Shown: positions 12,958-24,491, numbered from the stretch's first letter. The stretch: 64,000 nucleotides of DNA from Aldrovandia affinis (GCA_029706075.1 JAINUG010000015.1:6532154-6596153); one strand, 5' to 3'. Notes: generated by a model not told the origin, from the sequence alone. Made by a program: numbers and translations.

Positions 12958-15530
12958 TGTGTCATCCTGCAGCCCAAGCCTGCAGTCTCCTCTCCATAGC
13001 TGAGGAAGCAGGGTCAGAGGGGTCGGCGCCAGTTGAAGATTTCTGTTTGTATGTCTAAATGTACCGTAGAGGTGTTTACTACAGGTTTTTTTAGACTTTC
13101 TAATTAACATGCATGAGCGGAAAAACATGCCGTCTAAAGATAAGTCTCACTGGAGAGCCTCTGAGATTAAGTGTTTAGAGCTGTGTGAGTGAAACTTCAT
13201 AACGAAGTGTCCTCTGGGTGCCACCCATTGCAGAACCAATGGCAGAGCTGGGCTGGGACTGGTTTCTGTGGCCTGTGATGGATGTCAGGGTCACTGTAAC
13301 CATACTGCGGTGTGTTGACTTGCTCTGTGGGTGGAGGCTCTGTCCAGGAATGTGGACAGGTGGGCGTGAGTGGAAGGCTCTGGTCATTGTGGATTTCCCC
13401 TTTTTGGTTTGAGACAAACTGGAATGCAGAAAAACCTCAGTACTTTTCTTGGACCATGGCCATGTGAGGGAGGAAAGTGAGCCTCTCTGTAATCCTTTCC
13501 AGGCTTCCTTTTTTAAATGTTATTTTCCTCCAAGAGAAAACAAAAAACAAACAAGCTTTTGCCATAGCCTCTCAATCTTTACTCTATTAAGGAAAAATAT
13601 TTTGTGTTATGCTGATACCAAAAATTCTAGAACAGTGTGGTATTAACTTATAATATGTTTTTTTTGTTTGAAAAAGTAAAAAATGCAAATGTTATATCAT
13701 CTATATGATTATTTTATGTGTCTCTGTGGCTAAACTGTGTAATGCTGTCATTTGATTGTATAGGCTTACATTCCATCAACATACAAGAGATGATGCATTT
13801 ATTTTTATACATGCCAAATTGGATGTGTGAGTAAATTCATACAAAAATATAATGCAATACAATACAATGTAAATAAATCCACCTGTAATAAAAATATAAA
13901 AATGCAAAGATACAGTCCAGCACCATATACAGTTAAATTCCAACATCCCTGTAGTCAGTCCCAATCTGCCCATACATAGACAAGGTGGACCAGGAACAAG
14001 AATGTAATGACACACCCCTTGTGTAATTGTCCCTGTAAGGAATGCAGAGTAATTACAGGGAATATAGGTGATTTTGGCAAAAAGATGCAGAATGTATTAA
14101 TTCCAAAATAAATGCAGCACAAAGTTCACACACAAATCTGCTACTGTCATGCCTCAGGAAGTACAAAACTAGTATACGAATTACTAAACCAGTAACTGGG
14201 CACTTTTTGTGTCTGCTGGGTGAACCACTCAGAAGTAATGTTTGACCATAGAGTGTTTTGATGAGAAATGGACCATAGTCTAAAGGGGTTGTTATGCCTA
14301 ATGGAACCCCTCGTGAATATGATAATCAGACTGGGCGTTCTCATTGGTGCCTGCAGTATTGCTGTGGCGATCAGTGAATTGCACTGCTATTGTTTTAGAT
14401 GGATCCCAAGTGTAGAGGTCTTCATGTGAATTGATGTGAGAAGATAAAATGATGCTGTGTTTTCTTTTATGAGGGCTAGAACAGGGACAGCGTGATGCAC
14501 TGCAAGACGTCAGACCTGCATGCAGCGGTGCCAAGCGGTGGTATTTAAAGTCCAGGTTCGCTTCTGACTGCAAAGTTAATAGATCCAAATTGACAACATG
14601 CTTCTTAGAGTGATATGTTTTGTATTATTGAGTATGTATTGACAAAAGTCAAAATTGTGGAGTAATTTTACAGGAGCTAATTGGGCCCTGTGCATTTCCC
14701 ACAGCGGCTGTGTATGTTTGGGGTCTGGCAAGGGAGTTCATGATTGTATGGGGGGGGGGGGCTGGAGAGTACCCGCTGGAATTTTATTAAATTGTATGTT
14801 AATGATCTGTTCAGTGTTTGTCCGAAGGGGTCTAAATAGACCTGTTTCTAAAACAGCTTCAGCACTGTTTACCAAAACCATATCTATTTGCAAGCCAGGA
14901 GTGTTTGCTGTGGTCACGAGTGTTTCCATTTATACTACACTTCTGTAGGAATAATCATGTGTCTGTGAGCCATGTTTATTTGATCATATTAGTGATTAGC
15001 CTGGATTATGTGCCAGGGGTATGCCGCAAATGTAATCTAGCATTACTGTCCTGGGTATTTATACAAACCACTTGTTGGTTGTTGCCAATCTGCAAATAAA
15101 AGGCCAGAGGGTATAATGCAATAATCTGGGATTCTTTTGCAATTCCTATGTGATTGTGGTGCTGTGGAGTGACAATTATTTGTTTATGTGCAATATTTGG
15201 GCAAGGTGCAATATACGACTGGTTGTGCAATATTGGAGCTAAATGCAATAAATATTATATGTAGGTATTGACTCATGGCTAGTGCAGCCTATTTGATGTG
15301 ATCAGGGGTGGCCTTCCCTCCCCCTGTCAATGCCCCAATTATATTGGCTTTTATGAATTGAGTGTGAATAAAAACAACTTTTTTTCCCCCCTTAAACTAT
15401 TTAAACCTTAGACTGTTTAAGTGAGACCCACATAAGCTGGTCTTTTACAGTAGACACCATACATCAATCCCACCCACTATCCCTCCCTCCCCATCCTCCA
15501 AAAAAATATGTACCAGGGTTATCTGACTGG
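12958..15530. other. unassigned DNA
   Basis: A mildly GC-rich block lies at 13198-13410. A run of ten or more G sits at about 14751-14761. The word GTGCAATA/ATGCAATA repeats at irregular spacing over 15110-15255. No exon or known transposon is recognised. Confidence 0.45.
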
Positions 15531-15532
15531 AT

Positions 15533-15975
15533 TTACATTTTACATTGACATTTTAAGCATTTAGCAGATGCTCTTATCCAGAGCGAATTACAAGATGTGC
15601 ATGAATACATGGTATGATCAATCATTGTTCGCGCAAGAGATCAGTGCAGTAATACAGCAATAGACATCATTGTTAGTAGCTGTATACCATACCTGTAACG
15701 CCAGGAAGGAAAATGTTAGTAATGTTTATTTCTTTATTTATTTTTGTTTGAGAAAGTTTTAAACAAGGATACATACGAAAAGCAGTATTAAACAGTTAAG
15801 CAGTGGTGACAACAATTAGGTAGATGTACAGATTTCAGTGGTAATGGAGTCTGAAGAGGTGGGTTTTGAGTCTCTTATGGAAGATGGCCAGTGACTCCGC
15901 AGGCCTGACCGAGTGTGGAAGATCGTTCCACCACCGAGAGGTCAGGACTGAGAAAAGAGACCACGAGGATGCAAT
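15533..15975 (-). mobile_element. L2-clade LINE, 3' fragment A
   Basis: Aligns closely with the 3' end of the larger L2 at 47297-49290: the same CATTTAGCAGATGCTCTTATCC tail (the conserved L2 3' stem-loop read on the other strand), then the ATCAATCATTGTTCG and CAGTAATACAGCAATAGACA blocks, then coding sequence for the reverse transcriptase C-terminus. On the minus strand the last codons match SRWWNDLP and LKTHLFRLHYH. The 5' side stops where a minisatellite begins. The minus-strand frame at 15835-16125 is the read-through of this scrap into that minisatellite. Confidence 0.85.
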
Positions 15976-15983
15976 AAGAGTGC

Positions 15984-16286
15984 GATGAACACAAACATTC
16001 CATATTCTACATTCTAAACACAAACATTCTAGAATATAGATGAACAAAACACAAACATTGTATATTATACATTGAAAACACAAAAATTCCAGATGAACAA
16101 AACACAAACATTCTATATTGTACATTCAAAACACAAATATTCTATATTGTACATTCAAAACACAAATATTCTATATTGTACATTCAAAACACAAACATTC
16201 TAGATGAACAAAACACAAACATTCTATATTGTACATTCAAAACACAAACATTCTAGATGAACAAAACACAAACATTCTATATTCTC
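15984..16286. repeat. minisatellite, units of about 32 and 50 bases
   Basis: Repeated modules built from AACACAAACATTCTA, TATTGTACATTCAAA and GATGAACAAAACACA, in two alternating arrangements. About nine modules are seen. The last units (16130-16285) are almost identical, while the first ones have diverged. The array abuts the broken L2 end. Confidence 0.9.
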
Positions 16287-16344
16287 TTTACATGTTGTCA
16301 GGCCTACTCCTCCTGGACATCTCCTTCCCTGGGTAATTTTGAAA

Positions 16345-16440
16345 ATCACACTACATTGACATTGAAAGTACACTACATTGACATTTTTAGGCATTTAGCA
16401 GACACACTTATCCAGAGTGACTTACACAGCTTACATTTAG
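16345..16440 (-). mobile_element. short L2-type tail fragment
   Basis: Contains GCATTTAGCAGACACACTTATCC and GTGACTTACA, the L2 3' stem-loop region, preceded by two CTACATTGACATT units that look like the variable terminal repeat of an L2 or of an L2-dependent SINE. No coding part remains. Confidence 0.65.
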
Positions 16441-17325
16441 GGAAGTTCCCCTCATAGAAAATACCCTGAATCTTACTTTGACACTTAAAACTTTGAGAAA
16501 TGCTTTATGATGGTTGCTGTGCTGTTTCTATATAAGTTTCCCTGAGTCTTCCAGACAGCTGGCTATTTTAGGTGCTGAAAAGGAAGGGGCGATGGAAATG
16601 GTAAGAAATAACAGTTACCTTCACCAATTATTTCACCCCTAGGTAATAATGCAGAGCACTTAGTCCATTCAACTCATCCTTGAGGCATGCTTATAGTATG
16701 TATCACCCTATCAGGCTGAAGAACTGGTTTTTTTTGCATGGAGCATGAAGAGTACAAAGCCATGTATAATGCAGCCATACTACTGTGTGAAACTGGAAAA
16801 GGCTCATGAAAAAATCGCTAAAACAAGCTTTAAATCTTTGCAATGACCTAATGGTGATTCGTTAATGATCTTTGCAGATGGTATTTTTTCTTACAGAGGC
16901 ATTTTCCCACGTTTCTGACAGATTTTTTCAGGAGAAGCTTGATCCAAGGGGATTTTATAGATTTTCCAGCAAAATCAGATTAAGGATGCTGTGTTTGAGA
17001 GCTTAAACTCAAAGTATGCTCTTTGCAGTCACTGGATAAGGAGAGGTAAATCGTCAGTCCTTACCTCATACCAGTTTCCACTGGAGTTAAAGAGGCTTTT
17101 TCTTTTACAACCCTCCCCCCACCCCCACCCCCCACTCTTTATTTTTAGCTATTGTGACTACAGGCAGTGTTTAATGTCAGTGTGTTATGCCACAATTCAA
17201 AGAAAATAAAACATTTTCCTCTGCCTCTGCATTAAATATGGTAACGAATAAAACGAATACCCTATACAATTATTTGAAGCCTCATTTGCATATAGACATT
17301 CACTATATATGAATGTATACACCAA
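16441..17325. other. unassigned DNA with a G-quadruplex motif on the minus strand
   Basis: 16790-16990 is not recognised as a repeat. 17111-17134 is a C-run tract whose complement has four G-runs of 6, 5, 6 and 3 separated by single bases, a textbook G-quadruplex motif. Confidence 0.5.
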
Positions 17326-18574
17326 TAGGTAACTTTTAAAATAAAGGAAACACTTGAGTCAATGAGGGGTACAAAGTATATTGAAAGCAGGTACAGTTAA
17401 CAAATGCAGGTGCAGATAATAAAGCAATTAACATCCCATCATGGTTAGGATTATTTATAAAAAATGATGTACAGGCCCAGTTGCCCATTATTTTGGCTAC
17501 CATGGCTAGAAGAAGAGATTCCCATGACTTTGAAAGAGCAGTGATTGTTGGGGCACATTTGGCAGGAGCTTCAGTGACTAAGAAGGCTCAAATGAAGAAC
17601 AGCGACTAAGGTGATGTTGGCATGGAAGTCTGAGGGAAAGACATCATCATCTAGGGGCAACTGTGGTCAAAAGTGCGTACTTCTTGACTGTGATGTGCAT
17701 GCATTGGTTTGAGATGCAAGACAAAACAGACGAGCAGGTCTGAATCAGTTGACTGAAAATATCAATCTAGGGTGTGAACAGGCAGTTTCATCAAAAATAG
17801 TCCATCGAGAACTTCACCGAGAGGGATACTATGGTTGGGTTGCAGTGCATAAACCCCATATTAGCATGTTTGCGAGTAAAGTGGTGCAAGGAACACTGCT
17901 CAGTGGGATAAAATCAGAAACAAAACAAAAAAAAACAAACAAAAAAAAATAGAGAATGGTCAGATGAGTTGTCCTTTGCCATGTTGTCAACAAGCGGATG
18001 AGTGCTTGTGTGGCGCAGCTGAAAAGAAACCTACAGGTGCAAGTGCTTGTTGCTCACGCTGAAGGATTCTGCTGGCTCTGTTATGGTGTGGGGTGCATTT
18101 TCCTGTAATGGTTTAGGTCCACTCAACCCCTTAGAGGCAAGGAAAACAGCAATAAATACAAAGATATTCTGAGTGATCACCTTCATCATATGGCGAAGCA
18201 TTTCTATCCTGATGGGAATGGTCTCTTTCAGGATGACAATACCCCCACAGGCCACAGGCCATGAGTGGTCATGGAGAAGTAGTGAATGGTTTGATGAGCA
18301 TGAAGATGATGTAAACCATATGCTATGGCTATCTCAGTGACGAGATCTCAACCCAACGCAACATGGGCTGGGACACTGGGAGATTCTGAAGCAGTGCCTG
18401 AGACCGTGTTTTCCACCACCATCAACAAAACACCTAATTATGGAATTTCTTGTGGAAGAATGATGTTGCATCACGCAAATAGAGTTCCAGACACTTCTAT
18501 GGCAAAGTGCATTGAAGCTATTCCCAATGCCTTATTAACACACTTCATGTTTCCTTTATTTTGGCAGTTATCTG
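17326..18574 (+). mobile_element. Tc1-like DNA transposon, copy A
   Basis: The right end reads (on the minus strand) CAGATAACTGCCAAAATAAAGG and is followed by TA. The left end is a worn version with the same AAAATAAAGGAAACA core. At about 1.25 kb it looks close to full length for a compact Tc1-like element. The copy at 24944-26038 is the same family in the opposite orientation. The transposase inside is broken, so the element is inactive. Confidence 0.9.
17502..18505 (+). pseudogene. Tc1-like transposase (DD34E type), broken
   Basis: The start at ATG 17502 begins MARRRDSHDFERAVIVGAHL, the first helix-turn-helix of the DNA-binding domain. Further pieces in other frames include a WSDELSF block near 17955 (first catalytic aspartate), VMVWGAFSCNGLGPLNP from about 18080, FYPDGNGLFQDDN near 18206-18242 (second aspartate), and GHWEILK near 18365-18385 (the glutamate). 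All three catalytic positions are therefore recognisable, but the frame changes several times and stops intervene. An A-rich insertion (17925-17950) disrupts the stretch before the first aspartate. In life this enzyme cut the element out at its inverted repeats and pasted it at TA. Confidence 0.85.
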
Positions 18575-18576
18575 TA

Positions 18577-19117
18577 TATGTATCTAATGGCACACACTTG
18601 AACTATATTCTCAAATGATTTAGTTAAACAATACTTTGCAAAGAAGGAAAGCTGCAAAGGGAGAGAATTTCATGTTGGAACTGATTTGTGATGCACACCC
18701 TACAATTAGGACATGTCATAAATATCCTACAGAATGGATGGAGTCTGTCAGCTTCCTTGATCAAAGAGCAGAATAGGCTGTCCAGGCAGGAGTCATTTTC
18801 AATCAAATTACTGCACTTGTGTCACTAGTCTTTACAGAGTACTTGGCCCCTACTCAGTCCAGCTGCACTACATTCAGCTTTGAATAATTAAACATTTAAA
18901 AAGTAAAATTTTTTGTGAATTACATACAGTTATGAGATCCAGTGGTCATTAAAATGAGGAAGAAACATTTAAAAAAACCTTAATCAACCAGTGTTATAAT
19001 GTCTGTGATGCTCGACAGACCACTGAAAGAGAAAACTCTCCATTCAAGTGGGAGGCAGGAACATGTTCATTTTCTGAGTCTGGATGGAAATCATGCATTT
19101 TTTTCAAACAGCTTAAT
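18577..19117. other. unassigned DNA
   Basis: No feature recognised. Confidence 0.5.
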
Positions 19118-19126
19118 ATATAATAA

Positions 19127-19274
19127 TATACGCCATTTAGCAGAGGCTTTTATCAAAAGCGACTTACAGCAGTGAATGCATATTTTTTCAGTATGTGTGG
19201 CCCCAATCGAACCTACCTAAGTGAACCTAAGCGATGTCAACACTGTGCGCTACCCACTGAGCCACACAGAGTTT
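19127..19274 (-). repeat. tRNA-headed SINE with an L2-type tail
   Basis: Read on the minus strand, the head has an A box TGGCTCAGTGGGTAGCGCAC and a B box GGTTCGATTGG, in the order expected for a tRNA-derived promoter. The 3' part, GTAAGTCGCTTTTGATAAAAGCC then CTGCTAAATGGCG, is the L2 LINE stem-loop also seen at 15533, 16370 and 47297. A SINE sharing its tail with a LINE is copied by that LINE's enzyme, as known for L2 LINE/SINE pairs in fish. Confidence 0.7.
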
Positions 19275-19275
19275 G

Positions 19276-21560
19276 TAATCACAAATGCAGCTGAATACGT
19301 TTTTACTCCCTGAAAAAACATATTGTCCACACCAGAAAATGTTTCTTACTGACAAAATGTGTGAGCAGTGAAGTTGGGATGGCGTGCAGAGCAGGTGGTT
19401 TACTTGATTGCATTAAAGTGACAACCTGTCCCAAATGGGTAAAGATTTATAGGTCTGATTCCTGTCATGCTGTAATGTCTGCTAAAAACTAGCCTTAAAA
19501 TACAGCACACTTTGAGAGAAGAGACACGTGTTGAACGATGGACAGCTGCAGTAACCATCGTTGAGCAAAATCCTCAAAATATTGATCCTTTTATTCACTG
19601 TGAACTTCACTCTAATGGAAAAGCACATTTGCCAGGTAATTTACTTTGCATCAATTGAAGTGGAAAGAAATATTGTACTAAAAACTTTGCTTGTGTGTTT
19701 TTTAATGCATCCACATTTGATAAATCTCTGAAACCGCTTTGCAACAAAATATTTGCTATGGCTATAAAATACAATTGAGAGCTTCTATGTTGTTCCAATA
19801 CAGCAATACTTGAGGCTCACTGCAAATCTGTCCTAGGTAAATGCGTTTCCGTTATTTCATTTCAAAAATTATCTTTGTTCCAAGAAAGAAGCTATGCATG
19901 ATGTGGCATTGATCATGAAGATTAGGAAAACACAAAAGGTATTCATTCCTGCCTTTTTAAAATCCTTTAGTACTTGAAGTGTTTTATGAAGGTATGAAGT
20001 GTATATTCTTCCCAGAAGTATGCAATGTTATATTTGAATTTGGCAATATTCAGGCTTGAGCAAACATGAACTAAAGGCCCTTGGGATAAATGGGATATAC
20101 AACTTAATCTGAAAGCAGAGAGGATTCTGAATATGGGACATATGCCCATTGCTACATCTGACATAGATCTGTATAAAGATGCAGTTGCCAAAATAAATAT
20201 TATCAAAATCAACTGGATCCTGCATATATATTTTTTTCAACAAACATAAATGTCATGTCAGGGCCTTTTTCAACTGCCCATAAAATGTCCTGTAAATGAT
20301 ACTCGTGCCTTACACTTACATTTCTAACAAAAGTACCTCTCATTTAACAATAGTCCAAGAGGATTGTATTACATTTGTCACTGATTTTTATTAATAACAT
20401 ATGAAGTAACTTTTATTTGGATCATCCATGCATTACACCTGGGTGTAATTAAACAACTTCAGTTTCTCTCTCCTTAAATCTGTATTAATTTAGCTTTCTA
20501 GTCTTTTCTCTATTTTATGTTTGTTTGGTGCAGGGGGGAGAGGGCAACACCATCGGTTGCCCTCTCCATCGATTTGTTTGAATTCCCCCTTCCCTTTTCA
20601 CTCCCTCTTTACCTTTTTGTTTTGGGTCTTTTCTTTTTGCCTATTGCTTTGATAGGATTAGCCATGGTCATAGACCTGGCCATCTTATTGACCCCGAAAG
20701 ACCCTGTTTTTTGTTGCCTATCAGTTATTTTGTTGGTTTCCCCAAAGCAACCATTTTGTTTTATTTAGAAAAGGGGAAACATAACACTCCTCAAAGGGAC
20801 CGTCAACCAGAGTCGGATAGGTTCAATAAAAGCCGCAACACAACGTAGAAAAGAGAACACTATGGCAGAGGAAGCACACCGCCAGCTGCTCAGGACTGAA
20901 AGTCTTGATCTGCCCTCTCCACAGGCATACCCCGCCACAGCGCACTGCGACCAGAAAGAGATGGATCCAAGGGCGGCACATCCGCAGGCAAGATACACTG
21001 CTGGTAGAATTGTACTTGTCTCCTGTGTTTCTTCAATGATCTACACCCAGTCACCCCCTACAGCCAGGTTACACATGACACGGGCTCACAGAATCACTTC
21101 CTTTATTAGCACAGAAAAAACTGCTTTTAACCACACTCCATCCACAGTTTAATGTGGCCCAGTTTCTAAAAATAGAATCAACCACACAGTACCAATGTTT
21201 CAGCCTCTCCTCACCACAGAGGCAAATCTGTGACTGGCCAATCCGAGAGCATTTCACAGTCAGAATTCCCTTTCACATTTGCAAGAGATCATAAATGTAT
21301 CAATTAACAGCAGGTGAAAGTCATCAGGAACACTCAAACACACAAAGAAAGGATCTTCTTAAATGGGGAACAACACAAACACAAACACAGGAGTGACAAA
21401 ATATATTCATCCAGAGCACGAAACATAGCACACTTGGAAAAAGAACCCAAAAATCCAAAGGTGTAATGAAATAACGTGTATAAATACACACACGTTGCAC
21501 ACTAAACTGCACAGAATAATAAGGCATGCAGCAGGCAATACAACTCAAATATATACAAAA
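19276..21560. other. unassigned DNA, includes an unplaced reading-frame region
   Basis: 20500-20800 contains a long pyrimidine-rich stretch and a near-palindromic GAGGGCAAC...GTTGCCCTC pair (20540-20568). 20813-20860 has a CAATAAAAG motif. A 96-codon frame starts at ATG 20862. Neither this frame nor the hydrophobic 83-codon frame at 20517-20768 matches anything I recognise. An old retroelement end is possible, but no terminal repeat pair or target duplication could be found. Confidence 0.4.
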
Positions 21561-21561
21561 C

Positions 21562-21770
21562 CAAGGCTCCCCAACCCTGGTCCTGGAGGACTGCAGCTGT
21601 ATACTGGTTTTTGTTTTCACTTTAAAAATCAGCAACCAGTTCAGACCCAAAGAAAATGGTTGAGGTGCGTTAACTGTGCAATCAACTGCTTTAATTGATC
21701 AAATAAGTGCTAAGTAACAGTGAAAACCAGCACATCCTGTGACCCTCCAGGACCAGGTTGAAAAGCCCTG
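21562..21770. mobile_element. hAT-type MITE
   Basis: The ends form an inverted repeat (CCCAACCCTGGTCCTGGAGG at the left; CCTCCAGGACCAGGTTGAAAA at the right, close to its complement). The flanking octamers TACAAAAC (21554-21561) and CACAAGAC (21771-21778) differ at two positions, consistent with a worn 8-bp hAT target duplication. No coding sequence. The body (GGTTTTTGTTTTCAC..., CTTTAATTGATCAA) is shared with 28088-28275. Confidence 0.75.
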
Positions 21771-21778
21771 CACAAGAC

Positions 21779-22766
21779 ACAAACCACAATCTCTTATGTG
21801 ACAACATAGCAATATAATAATTTATGAATAGCCTTTGTATTTAATTTGTATTGAAAATGATTGAATCTATTCCTTTTTGCATTGACTTTTTACTTAGGGG
21901 TCTATTCTGATGCTCGCGTAGTTCAGATTTTCTCTGATGCAGAATGATTTAAGCACCTCTTTCCTGGATGCGTGTATTCTGACCTGATGCATGTAAGCTA
22001 GCACTACAGAGATCTGTACCTGGTTTTATTGAAAAAGGGGTGCAATGCCTATTTTCCAGTGCTGCACGCAGACTTGGAACCAGGCTATGTGCCCTGAAAG
22101 GTGGAATAAGGAGCGTGTAAATATGCACATACTGCTTATCAATTGTAATAATCCAAGTCCATGTGACACAGACATTTTTCTAAGAAACAACACTAACCAA
22201 TAATAAATAATGACAATAATAATTTTCATAACATCATTCCCCTTTCACATCAACAGAAGTTCAACCGTCTTTTTCTTTCTTTTAATGTTCATGGTAATCT
22301 AACACAAGCCCAAAGTAATGAATCATAGTTATATCAGAAGTCTCTTAGCTATCCCCAAATACACACATTCTACTCTTAGGTGGGATATATAATCACACAC
22401 AGTAGTTCAATACTTAGCGTTTCAACCAGTTTTGATTACCAGGCTTAGCACCCGTGTTTGCAGTTGATTAAAAAATTGGTAATTATATATTTTATCGCGG
22501 CAGCCTCACCTTCCTAGCATTTTTATGGACCACCTAAATGGTTTGTATATACATACATACAGTATATGTATGTTATTTCTGCTATATCACTGTTATATGA
22601 CACTCAACTGTTTCTCTCCTTCCTCCATCTATATAATATAACTATTGTTTATACAGTAGCTCAATCACCGGAAAGTCTATTCAGAGCCCCTTCACTTTTC
22701 CCCAAGAGGCCACTTTGTTGTCACGTCTTATAGCAGGCCTTCCGGCCTGTGCCAATTTCAAATGAA
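21779..22766. other. unassigned DNA
   Basis: No feature recognised. A small TATACATACATACAGTATATGTATG palindrome-like stretch is present near 22550-22573. Confidence 0.45.
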
Positions 22767-23060
22767 TTAAATTCATTTTTTGTCATCAATCTACACACAG
22801 TACTCCATAATGACGAAAACACGTTTTTAGAAATTGATGGAAACTTATTCAAAATAAAAAAACTAAAATATATTGCCAACTATTTTATAATGAAAGTCAC
22901 CCACACCTTGTAAAGCTTAAAATGTAAAATGTAAACTGAATAAAAAGGGTTTTATAAAAGAATTAAATTCATTTTTTGAAAATTTCAATGGATGAAAGTC
23001 ACCCACACCTTATAGCACTGAATAAAGGGTTTTATAAAGGACAAATTCAATGGAGTGGCC
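22767..23060. repeat. Tc1-like fragment followed by a duplicated block
   Basis: 22784-22870 (TCATCAATCTACACACAGTACTCC, then ATAATGACGAAAACACG, then AACTTATTCAAAATAAAAAA) matches the non-coding arm of a widespread fish Tc1-like element. Beyond it, GAAAGTCACCCACACCTT and AATAAA(AA)GGGTTTTATAAA occur twice (22892-22957 and 22994-23038). AATTAAATTCATTTTTTG also occurs at 22766-22783 and 22962-22979. The neighbourhood therefore contains a local direct duplication of about 100-200 bases. Confidence 0.55.
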
Positions 23061-23125
23061 ATGTGTCGGAATGAGCTAATTAAATTATACTGGGTTATAC
23101 TGCAACCCAGGATGCACTGAGTATA

Positions 23126-23656
23126 CAGTACCGGTCAAAAGTTTGAGTGCACCTTCCATCTGTATTACAGCTAATTGGGTACTCTTTCCTTCTTCAGCAA
23201 GATAACAACCCGAAACACACCTTGAAGTTGTGCAATAACTATCTGGTGAAGGAGAAACATGAAGCACAACTCAAACTAATGACCTGGCCTGCCCAGTATC
23301 CAGACCTCTATCCCATAGAACTTGTATGGGATGAACTGCAAAGCAAAGCAACCCACAAGTGCCTCTGGGAATTGCTGCAGGAGAACTGGGAAGACATGTC
23401 AGGTGATTTCCTGCTGAAACTTATCAACGGAATGGCCGTGTTTGTGAGGCTGTTATCACGGCAAACGTTGCTATTTTGAGCAAGATTCCAAGATTCATTT
23501 TTTCAATTCAATTTTACTTTTGTTTATAGTTTTTTGTGTTTGTGTTTTGTCATTTTCAAGTAGAAGTTTTACAGAAACTTATACTGTGTAAAACATTGTC
23601 AATTATGGGATAAACCTATTTTCCAGCAAGTGTACTCAAACTTTTGACTGGTACTG
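23126..23656 (+). mobile_element. Tc1-like DNA transposon, 531-bp deletion derivative
   Basis: Inverted terminal repeats of about 28 bases begin CAGTACCGGTCAAAAGTTTG at the left; the complement, with two or three mismatches, is at the right. TA flanks both ends (23124-23125 and 23657-23658). Only the last third of the transposase gene remains, so about 700-1100 bases have been lost inside while both ends were kept. Confidence 0.93.
23190..23479 (+). pseudogene. Tc1-like transposase, C-terminal part
   Basis: Open to the end of the family. It begins just before LLQQDNNPKHT, which holds the second aspartate of the DDE triad, then has MTWPAQYPDLYPIELVWDEL with the catalytic glutamate, then the C-terminal KCLWELLQENWEDM segment. 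The DNA-binding domain and the first aspartate are absent, so it is inactive. The frame itself is intact over about 95 codons, which suggests the internal deletion was not very ancient. Confidence 0.85.
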
Positions 23657-23658
23657 TA

Positions 23659-24483
23659 ATTCAGAATAATTCACCCATTTCAGACGTATGCAGGTGTCTA
23701 TCTCAAATCAGAATACTCGTATCTAAGTCCTGTGCATCTGAGGGTTCATACAAAGCGCATCCCTCAAAAGTTCCTCAAGTCAGAATCAGGCCCTCAGTGA
23801 CTACACCTGCTGCCAATACTTGGGAAAGGTAAAACATTTATGAAGGTTTTTCCAATAAAGTTTGTGCATTCCTTCTTTCCTCAAGTCAGTGCCCCCTGCC
23901 CACAGAGATGGAAAGTGGGGCCACTGTCAGCAGCAAAATTGATTGCTGTCCCAGAGGAGAGACTTGTGCCTGCGCTGAAATGACCTTGATATATATTTGG
24001 TTTTGTTTAGCTGTATCTTTTTTTGTTGCGGAGACTTGGGACCCTTTGAAAGTTTGACATATATGAACATATATATGAAAAAAACAGATCAATAGGCTCG
24101 AACTGACCTGACTATAAGACGGAGTGTCCTTTTGTTTTCCATAAAGTAATAGTATGAGCGGTACGCTCCCATGAGTTTCACACCAGACCCACAGTGAATT
24201 AATAAAAAAGCAATAGATGCACGACACAAAGCCATGTTTCTTAAAATGGGAAACAACTGGCTGCTGAATTTTGTTCTTTTTACTGACATTTTTTAAAAGC
24301 TGTTGAGATTTAAGTACGCTTTCTGGTTTATTGCTTTTTTCAAGGCCATGGACAGTGAAGTACATATCACTGCTAATATGCATTTCAGCAATATCATGTT
24401 ACATGCCATTTAATCATAATAATATTTATCTGTATCTGTTTTATTCAGACCCCACAATCATAAATCAATTCGATAAGGTGACA
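23659..24483. other. unassigned DNA
   Basis: A minus-strand frame of 165 codons at 23886-24383 is the longest motif-free frame in the window. It shows no domain I recognise, has no conserved-looking start, and overlaps another minus-strand frame (24089-24289). I read it as chance or a worn repeat. Confidence 0.4.
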
Positions 24484-24491
24484 CACTTATT

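Noticed and set aside
15984-16286. CRISPR-like array
   Set aside because: The modules are contiguous degenerate tandem repeats without unique spacers, and the DNA is from a vertebrate.
23886-24383. 165-codon minus-strand reading frame as a possible gene
   Set aside because: No motif, no convincing domain, overlaps another frame, and the composition is like the surrounding AT-rich DNA. Length alone is not enough.
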